Position numbers and translations under genes: made by a program. Shown here piece after piece: positions 9,958-22,400 of a DNA stretch of 64,000 nucleotides. How positions within the stretch are numbered: the stretch's first letter is position 1; the number at the start of each line of letters is the position of its first letter. The notes beneath the pieces are model-generated. The model saw only the letters and a list, made by a program, of their open reading frames with translations, was not told the DNA's origin and searched no databases. Source of the DNA: Bromus sterilis (taxonomy: Eukaryota; Streptophyta; Magnoliopsida; Poales; Poaceae); the NCBI GenBank assembly GCA_950022295.1, contig OX465597.1, positions 64,963,016-65,027,015 of the forward strand, in the 5' to 3' direction.

Positions 9958-12403
9958 GTCTATTGGAAGTACTTCGCAAACATCGAGGTGAAATTGGCTA
10001 TACCCTTGATGACCTTAAGGGGATTAGTCCGTCTATTTGTCAACATACCATCAACCTTGAACCTGATGATAAACCAGTTGTTGATCATCAACGACGGTTG
10101 AATCCGAAAATGATGGATGTTGTAAGGACTGAGATTCTCAAGCTTCTAGCCGCAGGTATTATCTACCCTATAGCTGATAGTAAGTGGGTAAGCCCGGTTC
10201 ATTGTGTTCCAAAGAAAGGAGGAACGACTGTGGTTCCTAATGATAAGAATGAACTAATACCTTAGAGAATTATTATTGGATATAGAATGTGTATTGATTA
10301 CAGAAAGCTGAACAAGGCAACCAGGAAGGACCACTACCCGTTGCCGTTCATCAACCAAATGCTTGAAAGGTTATCCAAAAATACTCATTTTTGTTATCTT
10401 GATGGTTATTCTGGCTTCTCTCAAATTCATGTTAACACTGCTGATCAAGAGAAGACCACTTTTACTTGTCCCTATGGTACCTATGCTTACAGACGTATGC
10501 CTCTTGGTTTATGTAATGCCCCTGCTACTTTTCAAAGGTGTATGTCTGCTATCTTTCATGGTTTTTGTGAAGAAATTGTGGAGGTATTCATGGACGATTT
10601 CTCTGTCTATGGAACCTCTTTTGACCATTGTCTCCACAACCTTAATAAAGTTTTGCAGAGATGTGAGGAGAGAAATCTGGTGCTTAACTAGGAAAAGTGC
10701 CACTTTATGGTCAACGAGGGAATTGTTCTTGGCCACAAGATTTCCGAGAGGGGAATTGAAGTGGACATAGCCAAGATTGAAGCAATTGAAAGGATGCCCT
10801 ATCCAAGGGACATCAAAGGTATTCGTAGTTTTCTCGGTGATGCTGGTTTCTATAGAAGATTTATTAAATACTTTTCTAAGACTTCGAGACCCCTCACTAA
10901 TCTTCTCCAGAAGGACGTTCCTTTTGTTTTTGATGAAGATTGTAAGGAAGCCTTCGAAGTTCTTAATAAAGCTTTAATATCTGCTCCTATAGTACAACCA
11001 CCTGATTGGAATTTACCTTTTGAAATTATGTGTGATGCTAGTGATTTTGCTGTTGGAGCTGTTTTAGGACAAAGGGTTGATAAGAAGTTGAATGTTATAT
11101 ACTATGCTAGAAAAACCTTGATAGTGCTCGAAAGAATTATGCTACTACTGAGAAAGAATTCTTAGCAGTAGTGTTTGCTTGTGATAAGTTTAGGCAGTAT
11201 ATTGATGATTCTAAAATTATTGTTCATAGTGACCATGCCGCCATTAAGTATCTTATGGAGAAGAAGGATGCCAAACCAAGGCTCATCCGATGGGTACTCC
11301 TTCTTCAAGAATTTGATTTGCAGATCGTCGATAGGAAAGGAGCAGACAATCCGGTGGCGGATAATCTTTCAAGGATGGAAGATATACCGCATGATCCCAT
11401 TCCAGTCAACGAAAGTTTTCCCGATGAACAATTAGCTGTTGTTAAAGTACAATCTCTCTCCGACCCTTGGTTTGCAGATTATGCTAACTTTATCATTGCA
11501 ATTTTTTTGCCTCAAGGTTTAACATTTCAGCAAAGGAAGAAGTTATTTCATGATTTGAGGCATTACTTTTGGGATGACCCACATCTTTTCAAAGAAGGTC
11601 CAGATGGGATTGTGAGAAGATGCATACCGGAACACGAGCAGAAGGACATTCTCAAACAATGTCACGATAGTCCATATGGAGGACATCACGCTGGTGAGAG
11701 AACCGCACATAAGGTTCTTCAATCAGGTTTTTATTGGCCTACTCTCTTTAAAGATGCTAGAAATTATGTTTTATCCTGTGATAAGGGTCAGAGAGTTGGT
11801 AATATTAGTAGAAGGAATGAGATGCCTATGAATTACTCTCTAGTGATTGAGCCCTTTGATTGCTGGGGTTTTGATTTTATGGGTCCTTTCCTTCCTCACA
11901 CAAGTACACTCACATTTTAGTTGTTGTTGATTATGTAACCAAGTGGGTAGAAGCAATCCCCACTGAAAGTGCTGATCACAAGACATCTTTGAAAATGCTC
12001 AAGGATGTAATTTTTCCTAGGTTTGGAGTACCCAGGTACCTCATGACTGATGGGGGTTCGCACTTTACACATGGAGATTTTAGAAAATCTTTAGCCAAGT
12101 ACTAGGTCAATCATAGAATTGCTTCACCGTACCACCCTCAAACTAGTGGGCAAGTTGAGCTCACCAATAGAGAGATCAAGTTGATCTTACAGAAGACAGT
12201 CAATAGAAATAGAAATGATTGGTCAAATAAGTTAGGAGATGCTTTGTGGGCGTATAGAATTGCTTAGAAAAATCCCATGGGCATGTCTCCCTATAAGATG
12301 GTCTATGGCAAGGCTTGCCATCTACCATTAGAATTAGAACACAAAGCTTTCTGGGCTATTAGAGAGCTTAATGCTGACCCAAAGTTAGCTGGTGAAAAGC
12401 GTC
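9958..12403 (+). pseudogene. pol: Element I pol, RT-RNase H-integrase part (decayed)
   Basis: This continues gag-pol after the solo LTR. RT motifs are visible (MCIDYRKLNKAT near 10287, catalytic VFMDDFSVYG near 10585), then RNase H (CDASDFAVGAVLG, HSDHAAIKYL), the integrase zinc finger (HDSPYGGHHAGERTAHK) and a DDE core (VVDYVTKW, TDGGSHF, SGQVELTNREIK). Damage: TAG at 10263-10265 replacing Gln, TAG at 10689-10691 replacing Trp, a frameshift near 11112, another near 11895, and TAGs at 12103-12105 and 12265-12267. The copy is dead. The frame is cut at 12403 by element X and resumes at 57811. Confidence 0.85.
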
Positions 12404-12625
12404 TAATGGCGGTGAAGTTAATAGGTTTAGTGGGATTGCCTCCCCTGTTAACCGCGCCAATAAAAGATTCTTGATAACCCACAAGTCTAGGGGATCAATT
12501 GTAGCTTTTCGATAAATAAGAGTGTCGAACCCAACGAGGAGCAAAAGGTGCTGATAAGTGACACTGGATAAGGAAAGGCTGCACACACTCAAAGGTAAAT
12601 ATTTAGGGGGTTTTGGTTTAAGCAA
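12404..12625 (-). repeat. Element X outer left LTR fragment (3'-terminal 0.2 kb)
   Basis: It matches the terminal part of the X LTRs (compare 14277-14498 and 56222-56443), including the fossil primer site at 12441-12459. It begins TAATGGCGG where the others have TGATGGCGA. It is joined to gag-protease sequence at the 5-bp microhomology AGCAA (12621-12625), so the rest of this LTR and the adjoining internal region were deleted. Confidence 0.8.
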
Positions 12626-14180
12626 TAGAAGCAATTTCTTCAATAATTTTGTCATTACTTGATAAGTCAGTACCACGTGGCTGCTTAGAAAACTTAGAAA
12701 AATTAAATTCATACGGCTCACCGTTGAATTCAACAGAAACTTTACCTTTCTTGCAATCTATTATAGCTCCACAAGTGCTGAGGAAGGGCCTACCAAAGAT
12801 AATAGGGCAAAAAATATCTTGCACTGAACCAAGTACAAGAAAGTAAGTAGGATATTTTACCTTCCCGCAGAGTACTTCAACATCTCTCACAATCCCAACT
12901 GGAGAGATTGTTTGTTTATTTGCAAGATGAATCGTGACATCAATGTCCTCGATCTCACAAGGCTGAATCTCGTGCATGATCTCTTGATAAAGTGGGAAGG
13001 GAATAGAACTGACGCTAGATCCCAAATCACATAGCCCATAGTAATTATGATCTCCTATTTTGACAGATACAACTGGTGTACCTGAAATTGGGCCTTTGTT
13101 CTTGGCTGTGACAATGTTAGTGGAAACAGCACAAAAACTAATAGTGGATTCTTCAATATCACTGGTTGCCAGATCCTTGACCATTGCAACTTGAGGCTTG
13201 ACCTTGATCATGTCCTCAGGTTCATCATTGGTCCTTCCGTTTTTGTTGAGAATACCTGTAACAAAAGAGTGCTCCTTTATCCTTGAGGGATAAGGAGGCT
13301 GTTCATACACAACTGCAGGTAAAACAGGACCAGTAAAATTAATCTCAATAGGTGACTCCTTGAAAGGTTTATGATGTTGACTCCCCTTCTTCTTAGAAGA
13401 ATCAATATGAGAAGCAAAGTCCTTGCAAAAGTCAACCATTAGCTGGGAATCAAGACCAATTTTAGAGCAAAAGGTATTAAAATAATCAGTCTTCACATAA
13501 CTGTCAATGTAGTCATGCTCATAGTTTATAACGGGTTCAATACCTTTATCAATTTCCCAGTCTTCAGTGTTCTTCTGGATCCTTTCTATAAGATCCCATT
13601 TTTCTTCCATACTTCTGGTCTGGAATACCCCGCTAGAGGAGGCATCCAACATCTCCCTGTCCTGACGAGAAAGCGTAGCATAAAAATTTGTAAGTATAAT
13701 TTCCTTGGGGAGCTCATGGTTTGGGCATTTGAGCATCATGGACTTCAGTCTCCCCCAAGCTTGAGCGATGCTCTCTCCGTCGCGAGACCAAAAGTTGTAG
13801 ATGTAGTTCCCGTCTTGGTGAATTTCACGAAGAGGATAAAACTTTGCATAAAAGAGAGACATAAGCTCTGGCCATTCAAGCAGATTAGAGTTATCGAGTA
13901 GCTTATACCAATCTGAAGCTTTATATTTGAGTGATACGGAGAATAGTTTCTTCATGACGAACTCCATCATCACACCTGCAAGCTTAAATAAATAACATAA
14001 TTGTGATAAATATAGCAGGTGTTCTCCCGGATGTCCTTCTCCTGTATAACGATTAGCCAAGACATAATCAATAATACCAGATGGTATTTTATAGGGCACA
14101 ATTTCAGTAGGGGTAGGAGTGACCACCACAGTCGTGGGGCGGCTCCTTACCAGCAATGAACCAACATTAGAAGATTCCAT
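12621..14180 (-). pseudogene. gag-pol: Element X second, partial gag-protease
   Basis: An open frame runs from the ATG at 14180 (MESSNVGSLL; an upstream in-frame ATG is at 14198) to the deletion junction near 12621. It holds the Athila-type gag core and an aspartic protease (DLGSSVSSIP) and then stops where the LTR fragment begins, before RT. Protein identity to the other X gag (56125 downwards) is very high over the whole length. That is expected if both arose from one element by unequal crossing-over. A few missense differences (for example THEIQP versus MHEIQP) distinguish them. Confidence 0.85.
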
Positions 14181-14247
14181 AAGGACCGAAGGTAACAAAA
14201 TAAAATAAAGGTTTCCTTACCGGCTTCACTTACCAATAGCGCCACAC

Positions 14248-14265
14248 TCCCCGGCAACGGCGCCA
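14248..14265 (-). other. Primer-binding site, tRNA-Asp type
   Basis: On the minus strand this reads TGGCGCCGTTGCCGGGGA, a perfect complement to the 3' end of plant tRNA-Asp. It lies 11 nt inside the LTR end at 14277. Confidence 0.9.
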
Positions 14266-14276
14266 GAAAATCTCGT

Positions 14277-15022
14277 TGATGGCGATGAAGTTAATAGGTT
14301 TAGTGGGATTGCCTCCCCTGTTAACCGCGCCAATAAACGATTCTTGATAACCCACAAGTCTAGGGGATTAATTGTAGCTTTTCGATAAATAAGAGTGTCG
14401 AACCCAACGAGGAGCGGAAGGTGCTGATAAGTGACACTGGATAAGGAAAGGCGGCACACACTCAAAGGTAAATATTTAGGGGTTTTTGGTTTAAGCAACA
14501 GAAAAGTAAAAGACAAGCAAAGTAAACATGGTAACTGAGGAGTAGCAAGTGGCCCAATCCTTTCACAAGGATAAGCCTAGGAACTAAACTTATAAAAGCT
14601 AAAGCGTTCTCGAGAACACATGGGAGAGATAGCCAAGTTACTTTCACCATACTCCGCCAAGTAATATGTATTGTGTTGATAAGTGTCGGTGGGTGGATCA
14701 ATGCTAGTACACCTTCTAGACTAAGATAAGTGTACTCTTATGATTACACACCTTGCAAGCATCCTCAAATACAAGGTAGTAATTAAGGCATAAGCCTAAC
14801 CACAGCATTACGATCAAGGATCCATAACTCCCTTGTACAAAAGTGTGCGAACTGGGGTTCAGGTTTCTGTCACTCCGACAACCCACCATAAGCATCCTTT
14901 GTGCACAATGTATTCCTCTAGGCCCCTGAAAGGTGAAGTGTTAAGTGTTCGACTCACATAACACCACTAGAGAAATAACAACACAACATAAGTATCAAAC
15001 AACACATAACACTTCAACATCA
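14277..15022 (-). repeat. Element X middle LTR, left part (interrupted by C1)
   Basis: The LTR terminus TGATGGCGATG starts at 14277. The LTR continues at 27525 after chromovirus C1 and its duplication CATCA. The two parts sum to about 1580 bp, equal to the intact LTR at 56222-57805. A fossil primer site lies at 14314-14332. Confidence 0.9.
14314..14332 (-). other. Fossil primer-binding site inside the subfamily B LTR
   Basis: On the minus strand TTATCAAGAATCG is followed by TGGCGCGGTTAACAGGGGA. This aligns with the LTR-end/spacer/primer-site junction of element A (TCATCAAGTACCG... then TGGCGCCGTTGCCGGGGA). In subfamily B the true LTR end is about 70 bp further on. The same fossil is in the other X LTRs at 56259-56277 and 12441-12459. 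Confidence 0.75.
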
Positions 15023-18000
15023 TGTCAGAACCCTAAATTAGGTTTGTGTTTAACCTAGCTTGCATTTTTGCATCTTGAAAAAAAATTTGCAAAAGAAAAA
15101 GAAATGGGGAAAAGAAAAGCCCTAAATGAATTTTAATAAAAAGGCCAGACAAAAATCTTTTTCCAAAAATGCTTTGAACATTTTGAAAAGTCTTATAAAT
15201 GGGCATGATCACTTTTCATGTGAAGTGGGTCCCACTCCATGCTCATGGATTTTTCAAAAAGTCCAAAAGGGTCTTGGAAATTAAATCAAATGCCTATTTG
15301 AATTGGAATTCAAATAATTTGAATTTCAAAAATTCCCAAAACTTGGGGTTGACTAATACTAAGTCACCTAGAGTTTATAAAATTATTTGGGGGTTTTTAT
15401 AAAATGCCCTAGTATTTTATTTAAAGGGCAAAACAAATAACAAAAACAATAAAAAGAAAACAAAAGGCAGAGCCTTACCTTGCGCCCAGGGCGAGGCCCA
15501 CTTACCTTTTAGCCTTGGCCCAGCCCACCAGACGCGTTGTCGTCTTCCTCCACCGCGACAAGAAGCTCGGTGGCGAGCTTGCCGCCGTGCACGCCACCGA
15601 GGCCACCTAGGCCCTTCCCCTGTCTTTTCCTCCTGCCACCGCAATGCCTAGAAGACCCCAGGCCACTCCTCTCTCTCCCCGGTCACTCTCTCTGCCTCTC
15701 CCGCTCAATCTCACCACGACCCGAAACCCTAGCGGAGCACGACCGTGCGCCACCGTGGCGACCGAGCTCCTCGAGACACACCACCGTGTCCATCTTCCTC
15801 ACCGGTGACGGATACGTCGATCCCCGCGTCCAATTTGAGCAACGGAGCAATACCGGCGACGCAAGCTCCAAGACTTCACCGCCGGCTGCAGAATTTCCGA
15901 CGAGCAATTGCTCTCTGCCAGCTCCTCCTCCGGCCTCGCTGCGGCCTCCATCGCGCTCCGGTGAGCTCCACGACCTTTTTCCCCCTAGCCTAGCTTCGTC
16001 CCGACCCCTCGACGCTGTTCTCGCCTTTGACAGTGGTCCGGCTGCCGCACCTGTCGTCGTTGTCGTGGCCCCGAGCGCCTCCTTGAAACCCCAGTAGGCG
16101 CAGCCGACGCGCGACGTCGCGGGAATCATGCCCGTGCCCTCCGTTCTCCTCCCCGTGGCCCCTAGCCGATTCCGGCGAGGGCGCCGCCGTGGCTAGGCCA
16201 CCGGCGTCTAGCCGCCGGTCGGTTAGGACCTAAACCACGAGCTAACCCCCCCCCCCCCCACGTCACTGACCGGTGGACCCGGGCCCCCCCTCTAATTAAC
16301 CAGGGGTTAATTAAACCGGGTTTTAACCCCTGGGTCACTGACAGCCAGGACCCACTGGTCAGCCCCCCCCATTGCATCATGCTGACGTCGTAATGACGCA
16401 GTAAATCTTAAATCAATTTAATTAATACAGAAATTCTAGAAAATGGCCCAAACTATGAAATTGAATATCTTTTAAACTATAACTCCAAATTCAAAGTGTA
16501 ATATATGAAAAATGATCAGGAGAAAATCCTCTATCCAAATAACTAACTTTCAGCCATGTTTGAAATGTTTACAATAAGGGATCAGTAGCATTTTGCTATT
16601 TGGCTCTTTTGTATTAAATCAAATAAATTACAATGCTCATTTGAAATTCAACCAATGCATTGCAATACACATCACTTACACTTCAGGAGCATTTCACACA
16701 TGTAATCACATGGGTTACAATGAACAAACTTTAGCAAATGCAAGTTGACCAAATTTGAATAACACTTGGAGTTTGAATTTGAATTCACTTTTCAAATCAA
16801 CTTCAATTAACATGTGGCAATTTAAACATAGGTCACATCATCACCTTGCCATGCTTTGTTTTGCATATTGAATGTGCATTGTACTATCTTGATTGTGCTT
16901 TACTTCCAGTGCTTCGGTGATTGCATCTTCTCGGTAGAGTTGATTTCGGAGACGAGTTCAACCTCACGTCAGAAGAGTGTTACATCGTGATCGTCAGCAA
17001 GGCAAGCACCCCCTCTTTGATCATGTCGATAAAATCCCAGTTCCCTCTCATTCTCGCAAATGCATGTTTAGGATGTCACCATGATACGTTCTACCGCTAG
17101 TTTAACCCATTCCTTTGCATGACCTATCATTTTGTCACAGTAGTAAGAAAACCACAATCCTAGCAGATGTAGGAGTTGGTTGTTATCTTGTGGCCCCTGC
17201 AACTGTTACAACTTATTGCATGCTTAGAGTTGTTACCTGAGGCTACTTTGTTGTGAGTCGGGATGGTAGTGATCATGTGAATGATGGTGGTAACGTGTTG
17301 GTGAATCTACCCTAAACAAAGGTGAACGATGAGAGGCTGTGTAGGAGTACACAGTGGGTTGTCTCGTTGAACACTGCCTTAAGCCCGAGTTCTTGTGTTG
17401 TTATCCAAGACTAAGAGTACGACCACACATTGGGCTCACTGACCACTCTCGGCCTAGTAACTCACCCCGGACCAGTCCAGGAGTCACAAGTAGTTCGCCC
17501 TTTAACGATCTCAAGCAGGTACACCAAGGTAAATGGTTGGCGTAGGTTGTGGGAACGTTGAATCAAGTGATCATGATTGAGTTGAGCTTGATGGCGGTCA
17601 CACAACGTTTGAGTCCGCATCGGAAAAATCGGCCGGATTCCGATTGTGGTCCCAACTCAAATAGGCGACTCCCTAGGACTAGAGATGGTGCCGTGAGTGA
17701 AGTGTCGTGGCAGCTTCCTCTCCGGTACTCACTTGAACGGTCCATCCCCAGGCGGTAAATGATGAGGCGTGTGTGTAGCAGTACACCCCTGTAGGGTTAA
17801 TGAACTATTCGAATAGACGTGTCCGCGGTTATGGACTACTTGGAGACCTTTACTTGATCATAGATAACTTGAACCGGATACTTATAAAACTTGCCAAGAT
17901 AAGTGTGAGTGCTATGGCGTGCTTCCTCGTGGGGAAGTCGAGGAAGTATCCATAGTGGTGTATTGGTTGGAGACTGTTACTTGGACTCGTGTACGTTCTT

Positions 18001-18970
18001 ACCTCTCTCTGGTACTCGTAGTTCAGGACTAGCCAAGTCAAAGCTGGCACTTTTGCAAGTGAAACCCCACCTTCCTTTGCCTTGATACATGTGCATGATT
18101 AGTTTAGTTCCTATGTAAGTCTTGCTGAGTACGACTTTGTACTCACATTTGCTTATTCTATGTTTTAGAGACGAGACCACTGACCCTGATGGTGGCCTCT
18201 ACCTCGAGCTCGACGTGGACCAAGTCGTATAGTTCCAGGCAGCAGCCTGTGCCCTTTGGAGGGTCGTTGTACTTTTCTTTCAGGCTTCTTAAGCCATTTG
18301 TTAAACTTGTCTTTACTAAGACATAATTTGCTTCCGTTGATGTTTGATGAAATGTTGGATCACAAACATGTGATCTCTGCTTGTAATACGACTACCATGT
18401 CTGCTCTGTTTAGCAGAAGTTATAAAGAGTATGAGTTTGTAGAGTTCATGTTGTGATTACCTGTTGTTTACACTAGACATGTATGTTGCGTGTATGTTTA
18501 TAACATGCATGTCTTAGTGTGGGGTTCGATAGCTTAGTTGTGTTCTTGCCGGCGGTCTTTTATACACCAAGTGGCCCTTAGATGTGCGCATCTTGGGGCA
18601 TCGCGATGTGATTGCTCGTGACTTTGTCACGTGGCACACTTTGTTGTATGATTGAGCCCATCCTAGATCCCGACTAAGTGATCGGGCTGGAGTAAGTCTA
18701 TGTAAGGGTTATGATTCAATCGATAACATGGTTGAGGCGACTTGTCTATGAGTATGGGATTCACCACCCATAAGCATTTAGACTTGTGAGCGGACAATGA
18801 GACCCATCTCAGTTGATCATCCGGCCTGGATGGGATGCCCCTCGCGTTCGATTCTTACCGAGAGTGATCTGTGCTTGGCCTTGTCTGCTTAGACAAGCGG
18901 GTACGACTCTCGGCTCTCCATGTGATTGCATTGTGACCATAATTACATACGCTAACCCCGGGTCCCGACA
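15023..18970 (+). repeat. C1 5' LTR (3948 bp)
   Basis: It ends CCCCGGGTCCCGACA, four bases before the primer site. Relative to the 3' LTR it keeps an extra 290 bp between two copies of TAGAGTTG (16935-16942 and 17225-17232). It contains a GC-rich block (15530-16380) between AT-rich arms, and a C-rich homopolymer near 16246-16258. ORFs in the block do not persist between copies, so I call no gene. Confidence 0.95.
15530..16380. other. GC-rich block within C1 LTR
   Basis: A sharply GC-rich, CpG-rich segment lies in an otherwise AT-rich LTR; the 3' LTR has the same at about 24380-25210. It carries ORFs on both strands (186 and 148 codons) with proline-, serine-, alanine- and arginine-rich composition typical of spurious GC-rich frames. 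The 3' LTR copy breaks them by indels. It may be 5'-leader or regulatory sequence, or an old captured exon. Confidence 0.5.
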
Positions 18971-18974
18971 GACT

Positions 18975-18986
18975 TGGTATCAGAGC
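18975..18986 (+). other. C1 primer-binding site, initiator Met tRNA
   Basis: TGGTATCAGAGC is a perfect complement to the 3' end of plant initiator tRNA-Met, four bases after the LTR. Confidence 0.95.
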
Positions 18987-19416
18987 AGGACTTCCTGTAG
19001 GATTATCAAACCATTGGCCGATGTCGAGTCTAGCATTCCATAGTTATATAGTTACTTTGGGTATAAGGGAACAATGTAAGACTTCTTTTTTTCTCCTTAC
19101 CTCATCGATCTGAGTTCTGAGTCATCCTCATCTTATTCTATGGGAAGATAGGACTAGGATCATCTATGTCTTTACTAGGACATCTCGTTGATTGCTTCTT
19201 TGTAACTGTAGGAGTGTTGTGGTCTTTCTGAGCCATCATTCCATAGTGTTTCTGTGGAAGTGATGTCCGTTATCCTGTAGGTTGTCTCAATTTCCATCCC
19301 GGTGCAGCCGTTATGCTGTCCGTTTGTGACTTTGATGCTATTGCATTATAGTCTTCTATCTTAGCATAGATTTGTGTCCTAAATCCTATTCTGATTGTTG
19401 ATTCTTATCACACAGA
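18987..19416 (+). other. C1 untranslated leader
   Basis: The 430 bp between primer site and gag hold no ORF of note. Parts match the C2 leader (for example CTCATCTTATTCTA and GCCGTTATGCTGTCCG), but C2 has about 1.1 kb more, including an extra ORF. A CACACAG acceptor-like sequence sits directly before the gag ATG. Confidence 0.7.
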
Positions 19417-22400
19417 ATGTCAGGTGCAAATCAAGGTGTTGATCCCAGTTCCGGTAACATAGACGATGAAGAACCTCCACCACCAACCTCAACGGCAGAA
19501 ATCATGATGGAGGCTGAACAGAATCGTCGTGATCAGACACGTCTTCTCGAGCGTATTGAGCAGAACACTTCTCGTCAGCATCATAGTGTTGTTACCATCC
19601 AGGAATTCATTCTCCTCAAACCGTCAGTTTTCCGATGTTCTTCCGAGCCCCTTGATGCCAATGATTGGCTTCGTTCCCTCGAGCGTAAGCTTGAGACAGC
19701 CCATGTCGCTCCAGGTGATCGTGTGCTATTTGCGGCATACTTTCTGGAAGGTGCTGCTCTTCAGTGGTGGGAGAATTTTGTAGCAATGCAACCAATTGGT
19801 CACATGGTGACTTGGCAAGAGTTCTGTGATGACTTCCGAGGTTACCATATTCCGGATCAGCTGATGGAGCGCAAGAGAGAAGAATTTTGCAATCTGACCC
19901 AAGGAAAGATGACTGTTCATGAGTATATGACTGAATTCACTCGTCTAGCACGTTATTCCCAAGAAGAAGTATCCACCGATGCCAAGAAACAAGCCAGGTT
20001 CCGCAAGGGACTTAGCCCCGTTCTTCGTCATGACCTGAATCTTCACGAGTTCGTCAACTTCAAGGACTTGGTCGACAAATCCTTCAAGGCCGAGCATGGA
20101 AATGAGTTGTATGAAGAGTCTCGTAAGCGTGATCGTGAGTTTGCACAATCTTCTAGCTCAGGTTCTCGAAAACGCTGTGTTTGGATTCCCTTCAGTGACG
20201 CCAGTCATGCTGTAAGTGCTTCTAGACCACCAACCACCATATATCGTCCACCTCAACCCAATCTTCCTCCTTGGAATTTTGTTGGACAATCAAGTGCTCA
20301 TGTTCCTTTCATTCCACGTGGTGTTCGTTTCCAATGTGGACAATCAGGTCACAATGTTCGAGAGTGTCCCCAAAATCATGTAGCCACCACACCTAATCCC
20401 AAGCAAGCCTTTCGTCGTGTCAAGACACAACCCAAAACTTCCAATGTCAAGCCTCATGTTTATGAACATGGTTATGTGAATCATGTATCCATTCTAGATT
20501 CCCACAAGTCGACCGATGTTGTACTCGGAACCCTTCCTGTCAATTCCACCCCAGCTTTGGTTCTTTTCGACCCAGGAGCATCTCACTCATTCATATCCCA
20601 GGACTTTGCACTGTCACATGACATCTCTTTTTTGATGTTATCCACACCCTTAGTTGTACAAGCCCCTGGATCTAGATGGCACACCACCATGGTGAGTCAT
20701 GAAAATGAAGTTGCTATTGAGGGTTTAGTATTCCTTGCCACACTTATAGCCCTCAAGTATTCAGACATTAATGTCATCCTAGGAATGGATTGGTTATCAA
20801 GACAGAATGCTGTCCTTGATTGTAAAGCCAAGTCAGTGAAACTAACCCATCCATCAGGCCAGACAATCAAGTACACCTCACCAAGCTCTAAAACCCAGGT
20901 GCATTCTTTGAATGTGATTCCTCTTCCAGACCTTGAAGATATTCCGGTGGTTCGTGACTTCCCGGATGTCTTTCCAGAAGAGCTGTCAGGAATACCACCT
21001 GAGAGATCTGTAGAGTTTGTGGTAGATCTTATCCCAGGAACCGCCCCAATATCCAGACGCCCATATAGAATGGCCCCACGTGAGTTAGCTGAGCTCAAAA
21101 TCCAACTTGAAGCTTCGTTGGAAAAAGGCTTCATCCGCCCTAGCTCATCGCCATGGGGTTGCCCCGTTCTGTTCGTAACGAAGAAAGATGGAACAGAAAG
21201 GATGTGCGTAGACTATTGCCCGCTAAATCTAGCGACGATAAAGAACAAGTACCCACTGCCCAGGATCAATGATCTTTATGATCAACTTGCAGGATCCTCT
21301 GTCTTCTCCAAGATGGATTTGAGATTAGGCTATCATCAAATCAAAATCAGAAACGAGGACATTCCCAAAACGGCTTTTACTACTCGTTATGGTCTTTACG
21401 AGTACACCGTCTTGTCCTTTGGTTTAACCAATGCCCCCGCCACATTCTCGCGTTTGATGAATTCGATCTTCATGGAGTATTTAGATAAATTTGTTGTAGT
21501 TTATCTTGATGACATCCTCATCTACTCGAAGAACGAAGAAGAGCACGCAGAACATCTTAGGCTGGTATTGATGAAACTTAGAGAGCATCACCTTTATGCC
21601 AAGTTCTCCAAGTGTGAATTTTGGCTACCAGAAGTGACCTACTTAGGCCACGTGATTTCTGAAAAAGGCATTGCTGTCAATCCCGAGAGAGTTCAGGCCG
21701 TACTTGAGTGGACTCCACCTGAATCGGTTAAGCAAGTTAGGAGTTTTCTTGGCTTAGCAAGCTATTGTCGCCACTTCGTCGAGAACTTTTCTAAAGTTGC
21801 AAAGCCTCTAACTGAACTCCTCAAGAAAGAGAAGAAATTCGAATGGACTCCCAAGTGCGAGGAAAGCTCTCAAGAGCTGAAAAGAAGATTGACTTCTGCA
21901 CCCGTACTTGCGCCTCCAGACACCAAAAAGGATTTCCAGATCTTTTGTGATGCCTCACGGCAAGGGTTAGGATGCATACTTCTGCAAGATCGACATGTGG
22001 TAGCTTATGCTTCACGCCAGTTGCGTCCACATGAACAGAACTATCCTACCCATGATCTTGAACTCGCTGCCATAGTTCATGCCCTAACAACTTGGCGACA
22101 TTACCTCCTTGGTAATCGTTGTGAGATCTATTCCGACCACCAAAGCCTCAAATATATTTTCACCCAGCCAGATCTTAATCTCAGGCAAAGACGCTGGATT
22201 GAGTTGATAAAAGATTATGACTTAGGAATTTCTTACACCCCAGGCAAAGCCAATGTCATGGCTGATGCACTAAGTCGTCAGTCGTATTGTAACAACCTCA
22301 TGTTACAACAGTATCAACCACTTCTTCATGAGGAATTTCGGAAGCTCAACCTCGAGATTGTTCCTCGTGGATCTCTTTTCAACTTGGTGGCGAAACCAAC

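Noticed and set aside
15537..16129. 186- and 148-codon ORFs in the C1 LTR
   Set aside because: Overlapping GC-rich frames on opposite strands, broken by indels in the 3' LTR copy and absent from C2.
18975..18986. tRNA-like sequence
   Set aside because: It is a 12-nt primer-binding site, not a tRNA gene; no cloverleaf flanks it.
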